Part shown: positions 36,082-50,188 of the stretch, piece after piece
How positions within the stretch are numbered: position 1 is the first letter of the stretch
Layout: each line of letters begins with the position of its first letter
From: Poecilobothrus nobilitatus
Lineage: Eukaryota > Arthropoda > Insecta > Diptera > Dolichopodidae
Direction: 5' to 3'
Length of the DNA: 64,000 bases
Assembly (NCBI GenBank): GCA_947095535.1
Contig: OX352773.1
Coordinates: forward strand, 29,285,398-29,349,397
Notes under the pieces: model-generated
What the model saw: only the letters and a program-made list of their open reading frames with translations
Databases searched by the model: none
What the model was told of the DNA's origin: nothing
Made by a program: the position numbers and the translations under genes

Positions 36082-36219
36082 TTATACCATGATGGTACCG
36101 CTTTGACGGAAGAAGGTTTGAAAGCTTCTTAGATCCATATCAAATAGTTCACCTAAATCATAAAAAAAGAAATTACCGAAATATTTTCGTCTGTTCCTTG
36201 AAAGATTATATAAACGGCA
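36082..36219 (-). pseudogene. Non-LTR retrotransposon C-terminal tail (after RNase H)
   Basis: The minus strand holds an uninterrupted 45-codon frame ending at a TAA (36082-36084). It contains SRNRRKYFGNFFF, then YDLGELFDMDLRS, then FQTFFRQSG. This fits the end of jockey/R1-type ORF2 proteins, where a CP.L...R....LG..F..DL.EL...D...L..F...SGW tail follows the RNase H domain. Upstream, a frameshift separates KYPYA (expected C.CPAL) from the rest. I assign it from recalled family patterns; the stop is where such proteins normally end. The rest of the element is not visible at higher coordinates. Confidence 0.65.
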
Positions 36220-36909
36220 TAAGGATATTTAGACGCAAAAAATATATTAAAACCAGCTCATTATGTATAAAGAACTTTTCTTTGAAAATTATATTGACAG
36301 TAGATATTAAAATAGAAGATCTTTAGAAATTTGCCATCTTTATTAAAAATTGGAAATTTTAACTATAACCTATGACATATAACAGTATATACATGTCAAC
36401 ATGTTAAATTAGCTGTACATATGCTATATAACTGTTCTATTTACTTACTTTTATCATATAGACACCAGGTTCTTTCCATAGTTTTCACAAGTAATAATAA
36501 TATAAACATACTTAAAATTAAAACTCCTTTTATAAGAAGTCAATATATTGAAAATTGAAAAGCATTAGTTTTAATAATATTATTAATTGACCATTATAGA
36601 TCATGACCATTTTATTCTTTAAACATATTTTAAAGCCCTATCAGAAAACGATTTGTACATAATCTGAACTATATTAATTATTCCATGAAAAACGATCTGA
36701 GAATCTTCCTGGCCTGAGTATGGAATTTTTTATAAATAATATATACATATATTTTCTACCAGATAAGGAATGATCTATATACAATATCTTAGGGGATATA
36801 TAATGGGATATTAACAGTTATAAACATTTTTTTTTCTGTAAAATTGCAGAAATTTACCCTTTATATAATTTAAATTCCTTCCTAAAAATTTTCATTTGAA
36901 ATTTAAAAA

Positions 36910-37075
36910 GGAGCCTCGGTGGCCTAGTGGATAAGGCGTATAAAATACGCTGTAAACTCCGAGGGAGTATGGGTTCAAATCCCACACACATAGTAAGAGT
37001 TATTCCTCTTTACGACATTTACAGCCACGCCTGAACAGGAAAGGCTGTGTAATTGTGGCAGAAAAATAAAAAAAC
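36910..37075 (+). mobile_element. tRNA-derived SINE, copy D
   Basis: GGAGCCTCGG leads into the A-box TGGCCTAGTGGATAAG, the CGTATAAAATACGC hairpin and the B-box GGGTTCAAATCCCAC. The body has TAAGAGTTATTCC, TACGACATTTACAG, CACGCCTGAACAGG and GGCTGTGTAATT. Compared with the 39688 copy it lacks roughly 20 bp (TTCCTGTCCACATTTAT) between GTGTAATT and GTGGCAGA. An ATTTAAAA repeat at 36901-36908 and 37076-37083 is a probable target duplication. Confidence 0.92.
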
Positions 37076-37083
37076 ATTTAAAA

Positions 37084-38589
37084 TGAGTTCGAAGATTTTG
37101 ATCTTAAGTATTTTTTGAAAATTTCAAAATTTTCCATATCACCATTAAAAATTTATTGTTTCTTGAAATAGCCTGATATATAAAACTAAACTTCCATATT
37201 GATCACAATAATAAACATTTTTACATTAAAAAGAACATTTTGTTAATCTGAAATATATATACAGTTAAATAAAAAAATAAAAAATTAATTAAATTTAAAT
37301 GTAACATTAATGTTTTGACTTAATTAGAAAGATTAAGATAAAGCAATTATGTATTATAAATAATATTTTAGTAATTGTATAATTAATTAATTTTTTTCAT
37401 TTAAAATTTAAAATTTTACCTAAAATAAAATCCATTATTAGAATTAAATTAATGAAAATGCCTTTAAGCACGAATCATTAATACATAAAAAAAAAACCCT
37501 GAAACTATAAGTAGATCATATTTTATTACTTCTACTAATAATTAGACAAAAGTTCAATATAAATAATCATTAATCACTCATTGTCCAATTTCGCAATATT
37601 TTTAAGCCCGTATTTTTTTTTTTTTTTTCTGTTTCATTTGAACATTAAAAATTGTAACATATAAATTTTGTATTTTCAGTTAAAATTTAATTGTTATTAT
37701 GCAATTTAATTTTTTTTTTTTGTAGTTTTTCTTTTTTTTTTTATTTTAAATTTAAGAAAGATAATGGTTTGGAGTCCTTGTCCTATTCCACTATCTTTTG
37801 TTTATAAGTAATTGAAATCAAATGAAATTTCTCCTTAATTATTTTTTTTTTCTGTTTTCCTATAGTATTTCAATTTTTACTGAAAATTTTATTTTTTTGT
37901 CTAAGAAATGTAAAAAGAATTTTGACATCTATTTAAATTCAAATTTATGCAGACTAAGATATAAAAACACAAGTTAAAGAATTAGCAAACTTTGGGTGTA
38001 TTGTATGAGAGGGTATGAAAGTATATATGTTTTAAAAATTTAATAAAAAAGCACACTTGCTAGAATTTCTTTTATTTTATTCTCTTCTCATAAAAATAAT
38101 TTTTTAAGATTTGTGTCTAAATTTGCGTGTAAAAAAATCTAAAAAAACTTTTAATTTTTTATCAAACTTTTATTCTAAATTTTTTATAAAACCTGTTATA
38201 ATTTACTTAGCCTAGAAAAAGTTTTAAGTATACAAGTCAGTATATAAAACCAAAGATTTCAATAGGTGCTTTATAAAAGGCAATAAAAAGTATTTTAGAA
38301 TATTGTGACTACTTTTGTATAAAAATTTGCAATTATTTTTAATATTTTTTTTTTCTAAGAAAAAATTGTGAAAAATCAAAAGACTTCTTCTTCATTTTAA
38401 AGAAACTCTATATGTAATTTGTAATTTTTAGATTAAGTTTTATTTTGTATGTCTTACTTACGGCAAATTTGTACAATTAGTATCTAAAAAGTGGTGTTGC
38501 AGGTATCTAAAAATAGAGAATTTTTAATATTTAACCCTTAGTAGTTTTTAGAAAAGGTGGAAAATCTATACCTAAGTACAAACAGTTTT
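37084..38589. other. Non-coding A/T-rich stretch, nothing recognised
   Basis: Homopolymer-rich DNA; no frame, hairpin or element end stands out. Confidence 0.5.
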
Positions 38590-38785
38590 TCTGAGTAACT
38601 TATGCTAATTTTTAAAGATTTTTGTCCTTCTTAAAATTTCAAGCTTCTGACTAAAAGCGTTCCACAGATACGGCGAAATCAAAAAAAATTGTTTGCACAA
38701 CATTCATTTTTTTCTTAGTTAAAATTTTATTGCTCCATCTGTGTAGAAGTTTCTTTACAGAAGGACGGGTGAACAGACAAACAAA
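38590..38785 (-). repeat. Dispersed repeat family, copy 2
   Basis: 38590-38674 is the inverted partner of 18038-18118. 38715-38735 carries the TAGTTAAAATTTTATTGCTC core seen at 12802 and 59036. 38761-38785 carries the GGACGGGTGAACAGACAAAC tract corresponding to the CGGACAGATGAACGGACGG tract of copy 3. It therefore joins two otherwise separate repeat segments into one family. Strand is relative to the 18-kb block. Confidence 0.55.
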
Positions 38786-39361
38786 GTGAATAAGCAAATT
38801 TTTCAAAAATGTTTTCAAAAATGTGATAAAATCAGGTTTAATAAATTTTTTATTGATATTCTATTTATTTATACATTATCGTAAGTTAATTTTTTTTATA
38901 AGTAACTTTATTTTTTTTTATCAGAATTAATTTATATTTTAATTAAATTTTATCTTATTTTTATAAAAAATTAAAAAAAAAAAAAAATCAATATCTCTTT
39001 TGGTTTATTAAAATAAAAACAAGTTTATGTCTAAAACATGTGGGCATGTATAATAAATTATTTAAAATCAAAAAGGTCCTATATATACATTAAATAAGTT
39101 ATTTGTATATAATTTGCATTTTACAATTACTAATAGTCTTTTTTAATTACTTAATCTTTATCTGATATAAAAAAAAAATGTCGAATTATCTATTTAATTT
39201 AAAAGAAGGAGGAACAAAAATATGTACAATTTTAAATGTATGTAGAATTTCGGATATTCATGAAAGTATTCAAAATGTCAGGATACATATTATTGCACAC
39301 ACATAAAAACACTGATATCTAAAATCTAAGTTAGTGTGAAGATTATCTTATATTAAGATTA

Positions 39362-39427
39362 ATCTTCAAATTTACGTTATATAAAATTTTAGTTAAACCT
39401 GCACTTTTAACTTATTGGCATTATTGT
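39362..39427 (+). pseudogene. Short reverse-transcriptase-like fragment
   Basis: The plus strand reads IFKFTLYKILVKPALLTYW over 39362-39418, resembling the L.L.LYK.LI.P.L.YG...W stretch of non-LTR reverse transcriptases. Only about 22 codons are open and no flanking domain is detectable, so chance resemblance is not excluded. Confidence 0.4.
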
Positions 39428-39687
39428 ACAAAAATTGTACAAAAAAATAAATAATAAGCATTAAAATTTAAAACAAGAACCCTTTAAGACCCTAAACTCT
39501 TTAACAGAAAATGAACAAGAATAATCTTAACTGTTCATATTCAATATATAAACTAAGAGCTTTTAATACAAATTTTATTGAACTAGACATACAGAAGTAA
39601 AAGAAGGCTAAATAATGAACTTTTATCTTGCATAGAAATAAATTTATGTGAAGTATGTCCTTTGAAACGGAGAAATATACATGTTCA

Positions 39688-39878
39688 GGGGCCTCGGTGG
39701 CCTAGTGGGTAAGAGCGTATAAAATACGTTGTGAACACCGAGGGAGTGAGGGTTCAAATCCCACACACGTTGTAAGAGTTATTCCCCCTTACGACATTTA
39801 CAGTCACGCCTGAACAGGAAAGGCTGTGTAATTTCCTGTCCACATTTATCTGGGAGACAAATGCATTAAAAAAAAAAA
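39688..39878 (+). mobile_element. tRNA-derived SINE, copy E (best-preserved copy)
   Basis: The head GGGGCCTCGG is followed by the A-box TGGCCTAGTGGGTAAGAG, a CGTATAAAATACG hairpin in the anticodon-arm position and the B-box GGGTTCAAATCCCAC. The 3' body has GTTGTAAGAG..CCTTACGAC (a stem), ACAGTCACGCCTGAACAGG, GGCTGTGTAATTTCCTGTC and CACATTTATCTGGGAGACAA, ending ATGCATT plus poly(A). ATATACATGTTCA at 39675-39687 and ATATATATGTTCA at 39879-39891 are a 13-bp target duplication with one mismatch. Body plus tail is 191 bp, and both Pol III boxes are intact. Confidence 0.96.
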
Positions 39879-39891
39879 ATATATATGTTCA

Positions 39892-42800
39892 AAAAAATTA
39901 AAAAAATTATACAAATATAAGTTATATCTAATTGTACTAAAATAAAAATTCATATACCAAATGAATGATATAAATAATTAATTAAAATTGATTTCTTTTA
40001 CTAAAAATGTAATCCTTATTACGATTTTTCCTAACACATAAAAAATATTATATAAAACATTTTTCTCACTGTAATGACAATATACCTATATACCAAAGAC
40101 AATACTAAAAATAACAATATACTATTTATTATTATTAAGTCAAGCCCAGATACTCCAAATTAATGTCTTTCTTTTTCTTGTTTTTTTTTTTTAAACTATT
40201 AAAATACTGTCAAAATATCATCCAATTAAATTCAGATTGAAATTTTGAAATTTGAAGTGAATATAAGTGATTGTGAATTGATTGTAATTTGAAATTTAAA
40301 ATTCCACTTTATTCGATTGCCAAAATAATAAGTTCAAAAATTTAAAACAAACCCAACAATCGAAATAATAAAAAAAAAAACACAACACAAAACAAAACAA
40401 AAACATCGATTCAATAATCCAAAACAAACAGCAGAAAAAAAAAATTATTATTATTCAATTTTTCTGATTTAATAACGATTATTTAATATTCGAAAAAATA
40501 GAAAAAGAAAATATGCAAAAATTAAAAAAAAATTTTTAATCCAAAAAAAAAAAAAAAAATATAAAACTAGCAAAAAAAAATATGTAACAAAAATCAGTGA
40601 AGGTGCAAAAAAAAAAAAACAAAAACGAAAAATTAAAATAAGAGTATTTTTTTTTTTTTTTTTTTGATAGGAAAATTCCTGATACGTGAAATTTATCGCT
40701 CCATTTGCAAAAAATTAAAAAAAAATAAAACTGATCTAACATTAAAAACAAAAATTTTCAAGTAATAAAATAAAAATTTTTTGCAAAGCTTACAAAACTG
40801 GACACAAGGAAGCAAAAAATAGAAAAAAGTGACTAATTTTAATTTTAAGGTCCATCTAAAATTGATCTAATTATGCACTATGCATTTATTTTACATAATT
40901 GTTATACAATAATGATTTTAAGGAATGTTTTCTGTTTTTTCTTACTATGTTTTTTTTTTTTTTTTTTTTGTGTTATTGTTCCTTGTTTATTTATTCTTTG
41001 TCTTTTTCTGTCTTTCATTTTTCATCTTTTGTTAGTTTTTTCTTATAATATACCGATTCTTTTGTTAAATTGTATATAAAGATAATGTATAAATATATAG
41101 TACTACATATACATACATATATACCTATATATGTATATGGCGTGAATAGTTACGCTAGTTATTACAAGTATCTGACTAATGTACTTTCAATTTATTATTA
41201 TAGATTGAAAAAATAAACAAAAAATATGTATACTAAAATAGTGGGTGGGTTAGAGTAAAATAATAAAAACAATATAAGATACTTTTAACTGTAATATTAT
41301 AGTGATTAAGAATTTTTTGTTGTTATTATTGTGCTATTAATATAGTTTTCTTGTACTTATAGTACGAGAGATTAGTTAACATGGTACTAGCAATAAATAG
41401 TATAGAAAAACGAAATAACAAAATAGCATTTAAATCGATTATTTCAAAACAAGGTCTAAAAAGCCTTGAGATTTTGTTTTTTTTTTTTTGTTTTATTTGT
41501 CGTGTTGTTATGAATAGAATAATTTTTTTTGTGTTTTTTTTTTTTACGAATGTACTGAAAGGAATTTTATATAAAGGTGGTGTTAAATTTAAAAATAACC
41601 TGGCTATTTGAATGGAATTTTTTTATTTAAAAAAAAAAAAAAAAAAAAATTTTTTTATAAACGATGAAAAATGTTTGCAATAAAAACTTTTTGTTTTTTT
41701 TTTTTATTCTTGTTCTTTGAAATTATTTTTATATGAAAAATTAAATTATTAAATATTAAGAAAAATATAATTTGAATATATAGCTGTATATTAATAGAGG
41801 TTCATTTGTGAAAATGATTTCAGAAAAAAAAAAAATATTACCCGAGGATTGACACCTTTAACTAGTAGATACTATTATTAATTATTTATTATTGTTTTTT
41901 TTTTATGCCAAGTGATAAAATTCAATAAAATGCTAAATAATTTTTTTTTTTTTATCTTTGATTAAATTGAATCAAATTTAAAAATCGTTTTTTTTTTAAC
42001 AAACCATTTAAGAACCTTACAATTTTAGTGTGGCACTTGAATTTTTTAAAAGTTTTAAGTAATTTGTTTTTTTGTTTGTGATTTATCGGTTTTTCTTTTT
42101 TTTTTTGTGGTTCTTTTACAGTTTCATTTTATTTGATTTGAATTAATCAGTTTTTCATTGTTTCAATATTACAATCCACATTTCATAATCAAAACAAAAC
42201 AATTTTAAATTAAGTTTCAGGAAATTATAAACAAATTTATTTAATTTTCTAGTACGTATATTTATTTGTAGATAGATACCTAAGAGATCAAGACGTGTTA
42301 TGATTTCTTAAAAATAAAGTGACTTATTATACAAAAAAAATAACTAAATTATTATAATAAAAAAATAAATCTAAGGTATTGAATGTGATTTTATAAGTAT
42401 GGTGTATAATCTAAATTTTTAAATAGAACCAAACAAAAAAAAAAAAAAATGACGCAAGTACATTTTGCAATAAAAACAAAAAAAAAAAATCAAAATTGAC
42501 TTATAATGACCCTGAATTAAAAGCAATACAATATTTTATTTGTATCGCTAGCAAAATTCTAAATTCAATTAAATAAAAAAAAAAAAAATACCATTTGATT
42601 CTGTTTTTCTTTCACACCAAAAATATTCATTTGTTTAACAAGAAATTCTATTTAAAACCCGGAAGGTGTTCTAAACTTTTTTAAAAATTTTTGTAACTTT
42701 ATAAATAACAAAATTTTACATTACACAGTTGTTCGAGATCTTTATTTATTTTATGAGTAGTTTTTTTCCCCTGAAGAGTATATGTACTCAAAGATTACTT

Positions 42801-45800
42801 TAAATCAATTTAAAACCACTTCAGATCTCATTAACAATATTTATATATACCTATTTATTCTTAAAAAAATTTAAATGTGGATCAATAGCATTAATATATT
42901 ATAAAAATCAGTTATAAAACATGACTTTTTTGTTTAGTGTAAAACAGACAAAGTTGAATGCACTCTTTAAATGCTCATACATATTATAATATATATACAT
43001 ATATTATATGTATGTATTCTTATACTACAAAAATTAATGTTTGGTCAAAATTTTTTGTTTGTTTATTTGTTGGTTCAATATTTGTACTGGAGTCTTAAAA
43101 CTCCACAAAAAAAAAATTAAAATCGCCTTGAGTAAACACGAAAGACGACACAATGAATTTTCAAACGGGATTTAAAATTTTTTTTTTTTTTTTAATAAAA
43201 AACGACAGAATTTCATCAAAGAAAAAATTTTGGAATATTTCACAGGAAAAAAAATACAAAACAATTTTGTTTTATTTATTTTTTGCAATGAACCTGTGAA
43301 ATTTTGTATTCTTATTTTTTTCTCTTTTTTTTTTTTTTGTAAGCAAACAAAATTGGTTCTTAATTTTAAAATCGTGGTTTGATTCTTAAGAAAATGATAC
43401 ACTCAACAAATGAAAATTGTTCAAATTTTTAAGAATTGTGTTTTTTTTTTTGTTTTTTTTTTTTTATAAGCCAAAATTTAAAGTGGTATTCTTGACACAT
43501 TAAAAAATTAAAAGAATGAAAAAAAAAGAAAAACCGCAAAAACAAAATACTTATGTTCTTCTGAAACCGATCATACATCAAATGTATAACGGTTTACTGA
43601 AAAATTCTTAATTAGCTATATTCGCAATGTAATTTTAAAAGCTGTCAAAAGAAACCAATTACTATGTATGTTTTATGAATGCAACATTTTTGCAATCTGA
43701 TTTTTTACCAAATTTTGTGGAATTTACTTACTTTGGGGTTTTTTTTTTTACAATATTTCTCATTCGATCACTTGACATCGATTATACCTAAATGGTAAAT
43801 ATTTTAACAAATTTATATAATACACTATAAATAGTTTTTCCATTTCTTAAAATTTAATCCTATCAAAAAAACAAAAAAAATTCAAGTGAATCCATTAAAA
43901 AACCTTTAATAATAAAAAAAAAAAGCACACAATGATCTTAATAGTAATTTAATTCCCGGAGTCAATGCTCCAATAAAATTATTTTTGCAGATTGTTTCCT
44001 TTTTTAAAAACCAAAAACAATAATAGCACACTTTTAATTTAAATTTCTAAGTGCCGCCCACATTCTTTTTATCTTTAACTTTATTTACAATGTTGTATTT
44101 GCTATATAACCGCAAACAAATAAAAAATCAACTATTTTTTCTTTACTTAATTTTTACCTACGATCATCGGCAATAATTGACACAAATATTTACATTTTAA
44201 AGATCATTAAAAAAAAAAAAAAAAACGTAAACTAAAAAATCAAAAAAATGGTGGGAATATCACGGATGCTAATATTAGATCATCAATGTTGTAAGATTGT
44301 CAACAATAAAACCAAAAAAAAAAAAAAAAAAATTGCGTTGACAATATTAAAAACCATTTCAAAATGTATATAAACATATTATTATATACATATGTATGTA
44401 CATATATAAAAACTATATATATATAGAATTTAAACGATTGAAATGGATGGCAAGATCATTCGAAAGATTTTAAAAAAAATTAAAAAATCCAAAAGAAACT
44501 TTAAAAAATTTCCAAGAAATCTAAATCTATCATCAAATTTGATTAGAATCAAAACTGAAATGGACGATTTACGCAAAAATACGCAACAAACAAACAAAGA
44601 ATTACAATAAAGAATTATTTTAGAATTAATCATTAAAAAATACAACAATTGGACAATCAAAGTCACAACTGACAAACAACAAATGAATGAAAACTTTTGT
44701 TGTGATCTTTTCTAATTTATCTTTGAATGTTAAAAAACTTGAAAGATTTAGAACTAGTAATACATCACGTATTTGTATATATGTGCACATTATATGTATA
44801 TAAATCCCTCAGAATCAAAAAAAAAAAAAAAAAAAACTCCGATGTTAAAACAAAAACTTGTAAAACAATAATTTTTAAATTAACTTTTTATCTTTAATTC
44901 TATTCTTATTCTTGTTCAAATTGTACGCTCCTATTTTTTTTTTTTTTTTATAAACGCAAAATAAGTACATACTTATGTACATACATATTCTCATCTATAA
45001 TATTATAGAAATTGAAATCTCTGAAGCTTAAAATGATTCCAATGCCATAATTACAATTTTCAATTGTAAATCATCATCATGGGAATTATAAAATTAAAAT
45101 CAGAATAATAACAAAAAAATATAAAAACAATAAAAAAAAGCTGTGAATCTGCTTACCTATATAAAATACTACTGTATTTGCTTGTGTCAAAGTCTATTTA
45201 AAAATTATTTAATCACATCTATACAAAACAGAAAAAAAAAAAAAACAAAGCTCAACTCTTAAACAGTAAACCAAACCATAAATAGGAAAAATAAAATGCA
45301 AAAATAAAAATTATATATATGTAGCTATAATTTAATAATACCGTAGAAAACAAAAAAATTGACATAGGGCGACCCTATTAATAACATAAACTAAACAAAA
45401 ACAAAAAAAAAAAAACCAAACCAAAGCAACTTTAATCCAATCAAATTGAATCATTGTATACTTGATTTTGTTCTATCATCGTTGTCATTTACCATAAATT
45501 ACATTATGATGATCACATCATCATTTGAATATAAAAATCAAATAAAACAAAAAAAAAAAATTGGTTCATTGATTATAAATACACAACTTTACTTATAGAA
45601 ATTAAAAATAGTTCTTGTATTTCTGATTTTAATTAAATTTAATAGAAAAAAAAAGAAAAATATAATAATCTATGTACAACTACATACATAATATACAATA
45701 AAAATTTTAATCACAACAAATAAAATTTAATTTTTTTAATCATAAAACGACATTTTGATTCTCTACTGAATCATATTATTGAATCAGTAGTAAATTTAAT

Positions 45801-45892
45801 TGATGGATCACGATAAAAACTTTTGTAAATGAATTCAATTTTTTATTATTTTTCTTTTTTTTCTTATGTAAAGCTAATGCTACTAAAAAAAA
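39892..45892. other. Non-coding A/T-rich stretch, nothing recognised
   Basis: About 6 kb of homopolymer-rich DNA. Open frames at 40536-40751, 40873-41079, 41381-41611, 43172-43402 and 44430-44675 all consist of Phe/Lys/Ile-rich low complexity. TACATA/TATGTA-rich palindromic words occur near 41103-41138, 42978-43018 and 44388-44410. Confidence 0.55.
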
Positions 45893-45922
45893 AAAATAAA
45901 ATAAAATAAAATAAAATAAAAT
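45893..45922 (+). repeat. (ATAAA)n microsatellite
   Basis: About six tandem AAAAT units following an A-run; simple repeat. Confidence 0.9.
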
Positions 45923-48220
45923 TAAGCAGCTGGGTTAGATTCAAGAAGTCAAATTTTTAATGGTATATTTACGATATCTACTAAGTGTAAATATCAGTTA
46001 ATAGAAAAAAAAAAAAAAAAAATAAAGTAAATTTTTATTATCTAAAAATGAATATTGAATCATTTTTGATATTTTTTTTTTTTTTTTTTGGCATTTTGGC
46101 ATTTTGATTTTCATTTTTATTTTTATGATTCATAAATAACAATTAAAACTTTATCGGTCTGCTGTAACAAAATAACAAGATGATGCGATGTAAAAACTGT
46201 TGCATTTAAAAATCAATTTTTTGGAGCTTTACTATATTTTTTTTTTTGTTATTCTTTATTAACTTTTTATTATACTTAGTATAATAAAATAAAGTATATA
46301 CTTAGGATACCACAAAATTCTAAATAAAAACTTACCCTGAAATGTCCGTGACTTAAATACAAAAAAAAAAAAAAAAAAATTTAAAATAAATTTTACTGTC
46401 TATATAAAGACTGTAACAGCGAAAAATATTAAAAAACAAATATAAATTATAATCTTTTTTTGATTATTTTATTTTTTTCTTTCGTCTTCTATAAAATTTG
46501 ATGAATATGAAATTTTACATTGTGAAGCTGTTGATTAAAAACCTTACGTTTTTTTTTTTTTTATAGTTTTTTATTTAATATTTTTAAGTAATTATTGCAA
46601 ACTTTTAGACGGGTCGATCAAAAATCTCACATTTTTTCTATGTCATAAAAAAATTTTGAAGTTTAAAGAAAGAAAAGAACATTTTTTTTATTAACTAAGC
46701 GAAAGATTTTTCTCTACATTTTTAAACGATGTTTTTTGGTGAAATTTTGAATAAGAGCATATGAAATTTGCAGGTTATTCAATTTTCTTTATAAAATTAA
46801 ATTCTAAAAATTACTAAAATAAGTTAATATCTCTGAAAAAGAAACCGTTTTTATTATTTAAGTTGATTCCATGAAAAAATATTCTTTCATTATAAAAGAA
46901 TTGTCCTAATCCCAAGGTATTTTATTGCCTTAACTTTTCAATGTTAATTCCAAAAGATAAAACGTAAGGATTGTATTATAGATTAAAATCTTCACACTTA
47001 AATAAATAATCTGTGTTTACTCTTCTAATCTATGGTTTTCTTCATAATTTCTCATTTTCCATCCAGAAAAAAAAATACCTATTTATAATCCATCTTACTG
47101 TATACATAATCTACATAAATAATGGTTCATTTTAGGTATACATAATATATTTTACATTACTTTCCCTTGTCATTCGTCACTCTGCTTATTTATATCCTCG
47201 TTAAAAAAAATTATTAATATCCTCTTATGTTTATTGCTAAGTAGGGAATTTTAATTTTAATATATATAAAATTGTTTAATACAGATTCATTTAATTGTCC
47301 TCATCCTCAGACCACTAAAAATCTTATTTTGCGAGAACACAAATATATACATTTAAAAATTTTACAATAAATGAACACTCTGAGACTCTGAGTTTTTTTT
47401 TAATTTAAAATTTTTATTACATAGGACCAAGAAAATTTGAATATTATTTTACTTAAAAATGAATAAGACAATTTTTAATTCACTCTGTAGTAGAAATCTA
47501 TGATGCAATACTGCGTGCAAATTTGTTTGAAGATGTCGTGGGTTTAATTATTAGAAAAACAAAAAAAAAGAAAAGAAATAAAATAAAGAAAATTAATTTA
47601 ATTAACGCGGCATAATTAACATTATCTTAAAATTAAATGTAATTAGTTATTTTTTTTTAATTATTTTTGTTTTCACAGTATCTGTGTGGATGCGTATATG
47701 AGAAAAATTTAAAAATGAACGTTATAATGAAAATCTAATAATAACAAAATAGACATATATTTTTTTCTCAATTAACGATTCCATCATAAAATTATATTTA
47801 TTTAAATTTAAAAGATTTTTTTTTTTTTTAAGTTCCAAGATTTGAAGTTAAACAATTTTTAATATTTATACAATGAAAGATTTTATTTAGTAAAAAAAAA
47901 ATTAACCAGACCCCCTATCGTTTATTTTTTTTTTTTTTGGCTTAGTATTCAACGATTTATCGATTCTATTAAAGTGTCATAAACAACATTTTTAACAAGT
48001 TCAACTTTTATTCACGCATTTTTTTTTTTTAAATGGCTAATCTTTAATTGAATCGCGTATTCTTTTTTTTTTTTTTTGTGTTCTGTTTGAATTGCACGAT
48101 TTTAGAGCAGCATATTTGAACATAGGTTGGAATTGGAATTTGTTCGATTTTGAAAGAATTATGAGATTAGCAATATTTAAAAATAATTTTAAATCAATTG
48201 TGAATTTATTTATTTATTTA

Positions 48221-48251
<31 letters not shown>

Positions 48252-50188
48252 GTTAACTATTTATTGTAGTTTATGCCCTTAACAAAATATAAATAAATCT
48301 TATTTCTTGATTCATTTCTATATAAAATAAAGAACTCTTTGAAAAATTCTTATATTGTGAAATTCTAAGATTGCTATATTTTTAATATATAATCCACATG
48401 ATTCAACACAAAAGAAAAATATTTGTTTACAAATTCTTTACAAGAAAATTCCATCCCTGATAATACCCATAGAATTTTTTTTTTTTTTTTTTTCAAAATA
48501 TTGAGTATTTACAATTGAATCGGATCGGTTTAGTTTCAAAGTTATACACGAAAAAAAAAAAATTGAAAGCAAAAACAATTTAAACTTTATGGTTACAATT
48601 TTAAAATCTAATTTCAAATCTTAAAAGTGTAAATTATTTCAAATTTATTGAATTTGAATAATTCAAGTTAAAATCTGAGATTCTAAATTATGCGTTAAAC
48701 AATACCATAAACAACAAAAAGGAATATAGGTTCCATATAGGTTTAGAATTGATTCAAACTTTTAAAAAATCTAAAGCTTACTGATTTTAAAAGTAAAAGC
48801 AAACTTTCAATTCTTTTCTCTTTCTTTTTTTTTTTTATATTTTAAAGAAAACATTTTATATCTCATTTTAACTGATTGAATACCAAAAAGAATAGAAACG
48901 GATTTATTTACTGCCATCTATTAAAATCAAAATACAAAATAACCCAATTAAAAAGTTCACTTTAAAAACATGTCTCTTTATTTTTGTTTTTGCTGCTTTT
49001 TTTTTTTTTTTTGTTTTAATTTTAGTGGTTAGATAAATTTGAAGTAGAATTTCTGCGCCCTGTTTGTCTCATCGAAAATCTGAAAAGTATAGTGGATATC
49101 AAAACAACAACAAAAAAAAAAAAAATAAAAATAAAAATAATCAATAAAAGATGGACATACAAACGAAAAATTTTGTTGGAAAATTCATTCCATGTTTTCT
49201 TAGAAATAAATCGATGTAATCAGAAAAAAGAACATGTTGTAAATGGCATTCATAAATTGAATTCAGTCGATCTTGTTACATATTACTATACTCGCCTATT
49301 CTTTCTCTTTCACTTTTTTTATTCTTCCATCCGATTCTTACAATATCCTTTTGCAATAAACAATTCTTAAATACTTTAGTTCTGTAGTACAAGATTTACT
49401 TATTTTTAATCAAATTCTACTTAAAAAATGAACCATGAACCACCTTAAATGTTTATTGGAAATAAAATGTACGTTGTGTCGATTAAATGTCACCTTATTC
49501 TATAGCCTTTTCGAGAAAAATTCAATTTTGAATTGAATTGAACTGCGGTGTTAAACTATCTAAAACCAAAATTCATAGAACATATTGTTTGTTGTGAATA
49601 TGTTTTTGTTTTTTTTTTGTTGTTGTTTTTTTTTTTTTTTTTGCATTTTATCCCTTTTAATTTCTTGAATTCCAATTAAATTTTTTTTCAAGATTTGTCA
49701 TACCATTTTAGTTACAATTTTTTGAATTTTTTTTTTTTTTTTTTTTTGTTTATTTTATATGTAGGATAGATCTGTTTTGGTCCTTCAAGTCCACCACAAA
49801 ATAATTGTACAAAAGAAAATTAAATAAACAAAAATAAAAAGATGTGGGTGATAAAAAGAGTTTTGAGTTTTGATTTTTATTTATTTCTAGTTCTTAATAA
49901 ATTTAATATGGTTGACTTTAAAACAAATACAAAATAATAAATATACCTAAACTTGAAGAATTCAAATTTTGCATTTAATTTTTCATTGTTCAGTTTTGTA
50001 AAACGGAAAAAAAAAGCAGAATAAATAGAAACCAAAGCAAAAGTTGGCATTGAAAATATTCAAGATGTTTTTTTTTTTTAATTAATCCTTTAAGATGATT
50101 TATCCTACCCAATTCTAAAAGAAGTTTTTCTTTTTTTGTTGTTGTTGTTTTAATTACAATTTAAACTCACCATTTTTTTTTTTTACAG
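45923..50188. other. Non-coding A/T-rich stretch; longest homopolymer and longest ORF of the window
   Basis: The T-run at 48224-48251 (28 nt) is the longest homopolymer in the window. The 92-codon frame 49092-49370 starts in an A-rich lysine run and has no motif. A weak tRNA-like segment sits at 47487-47555 (A-box-like TAGTAGAAATC, B-box-like GTGGGTTTAATTATTAG, then an A-rich tail), too degenerate to call. Confidence 0.5.

Noticed and set aside
47487..47555. tRNA-like segment with an A-rich tail
   Set aside because: Both boxes are degenerate and no fold is visible; kept only as a remark in the surrounding region entry.
49092..49370. Longest open frame in the window (92 codons)
   Set aside because: It begins in an A-rich lysine run, shows no domain or motif and has the composition expected from A/T-rich noise.
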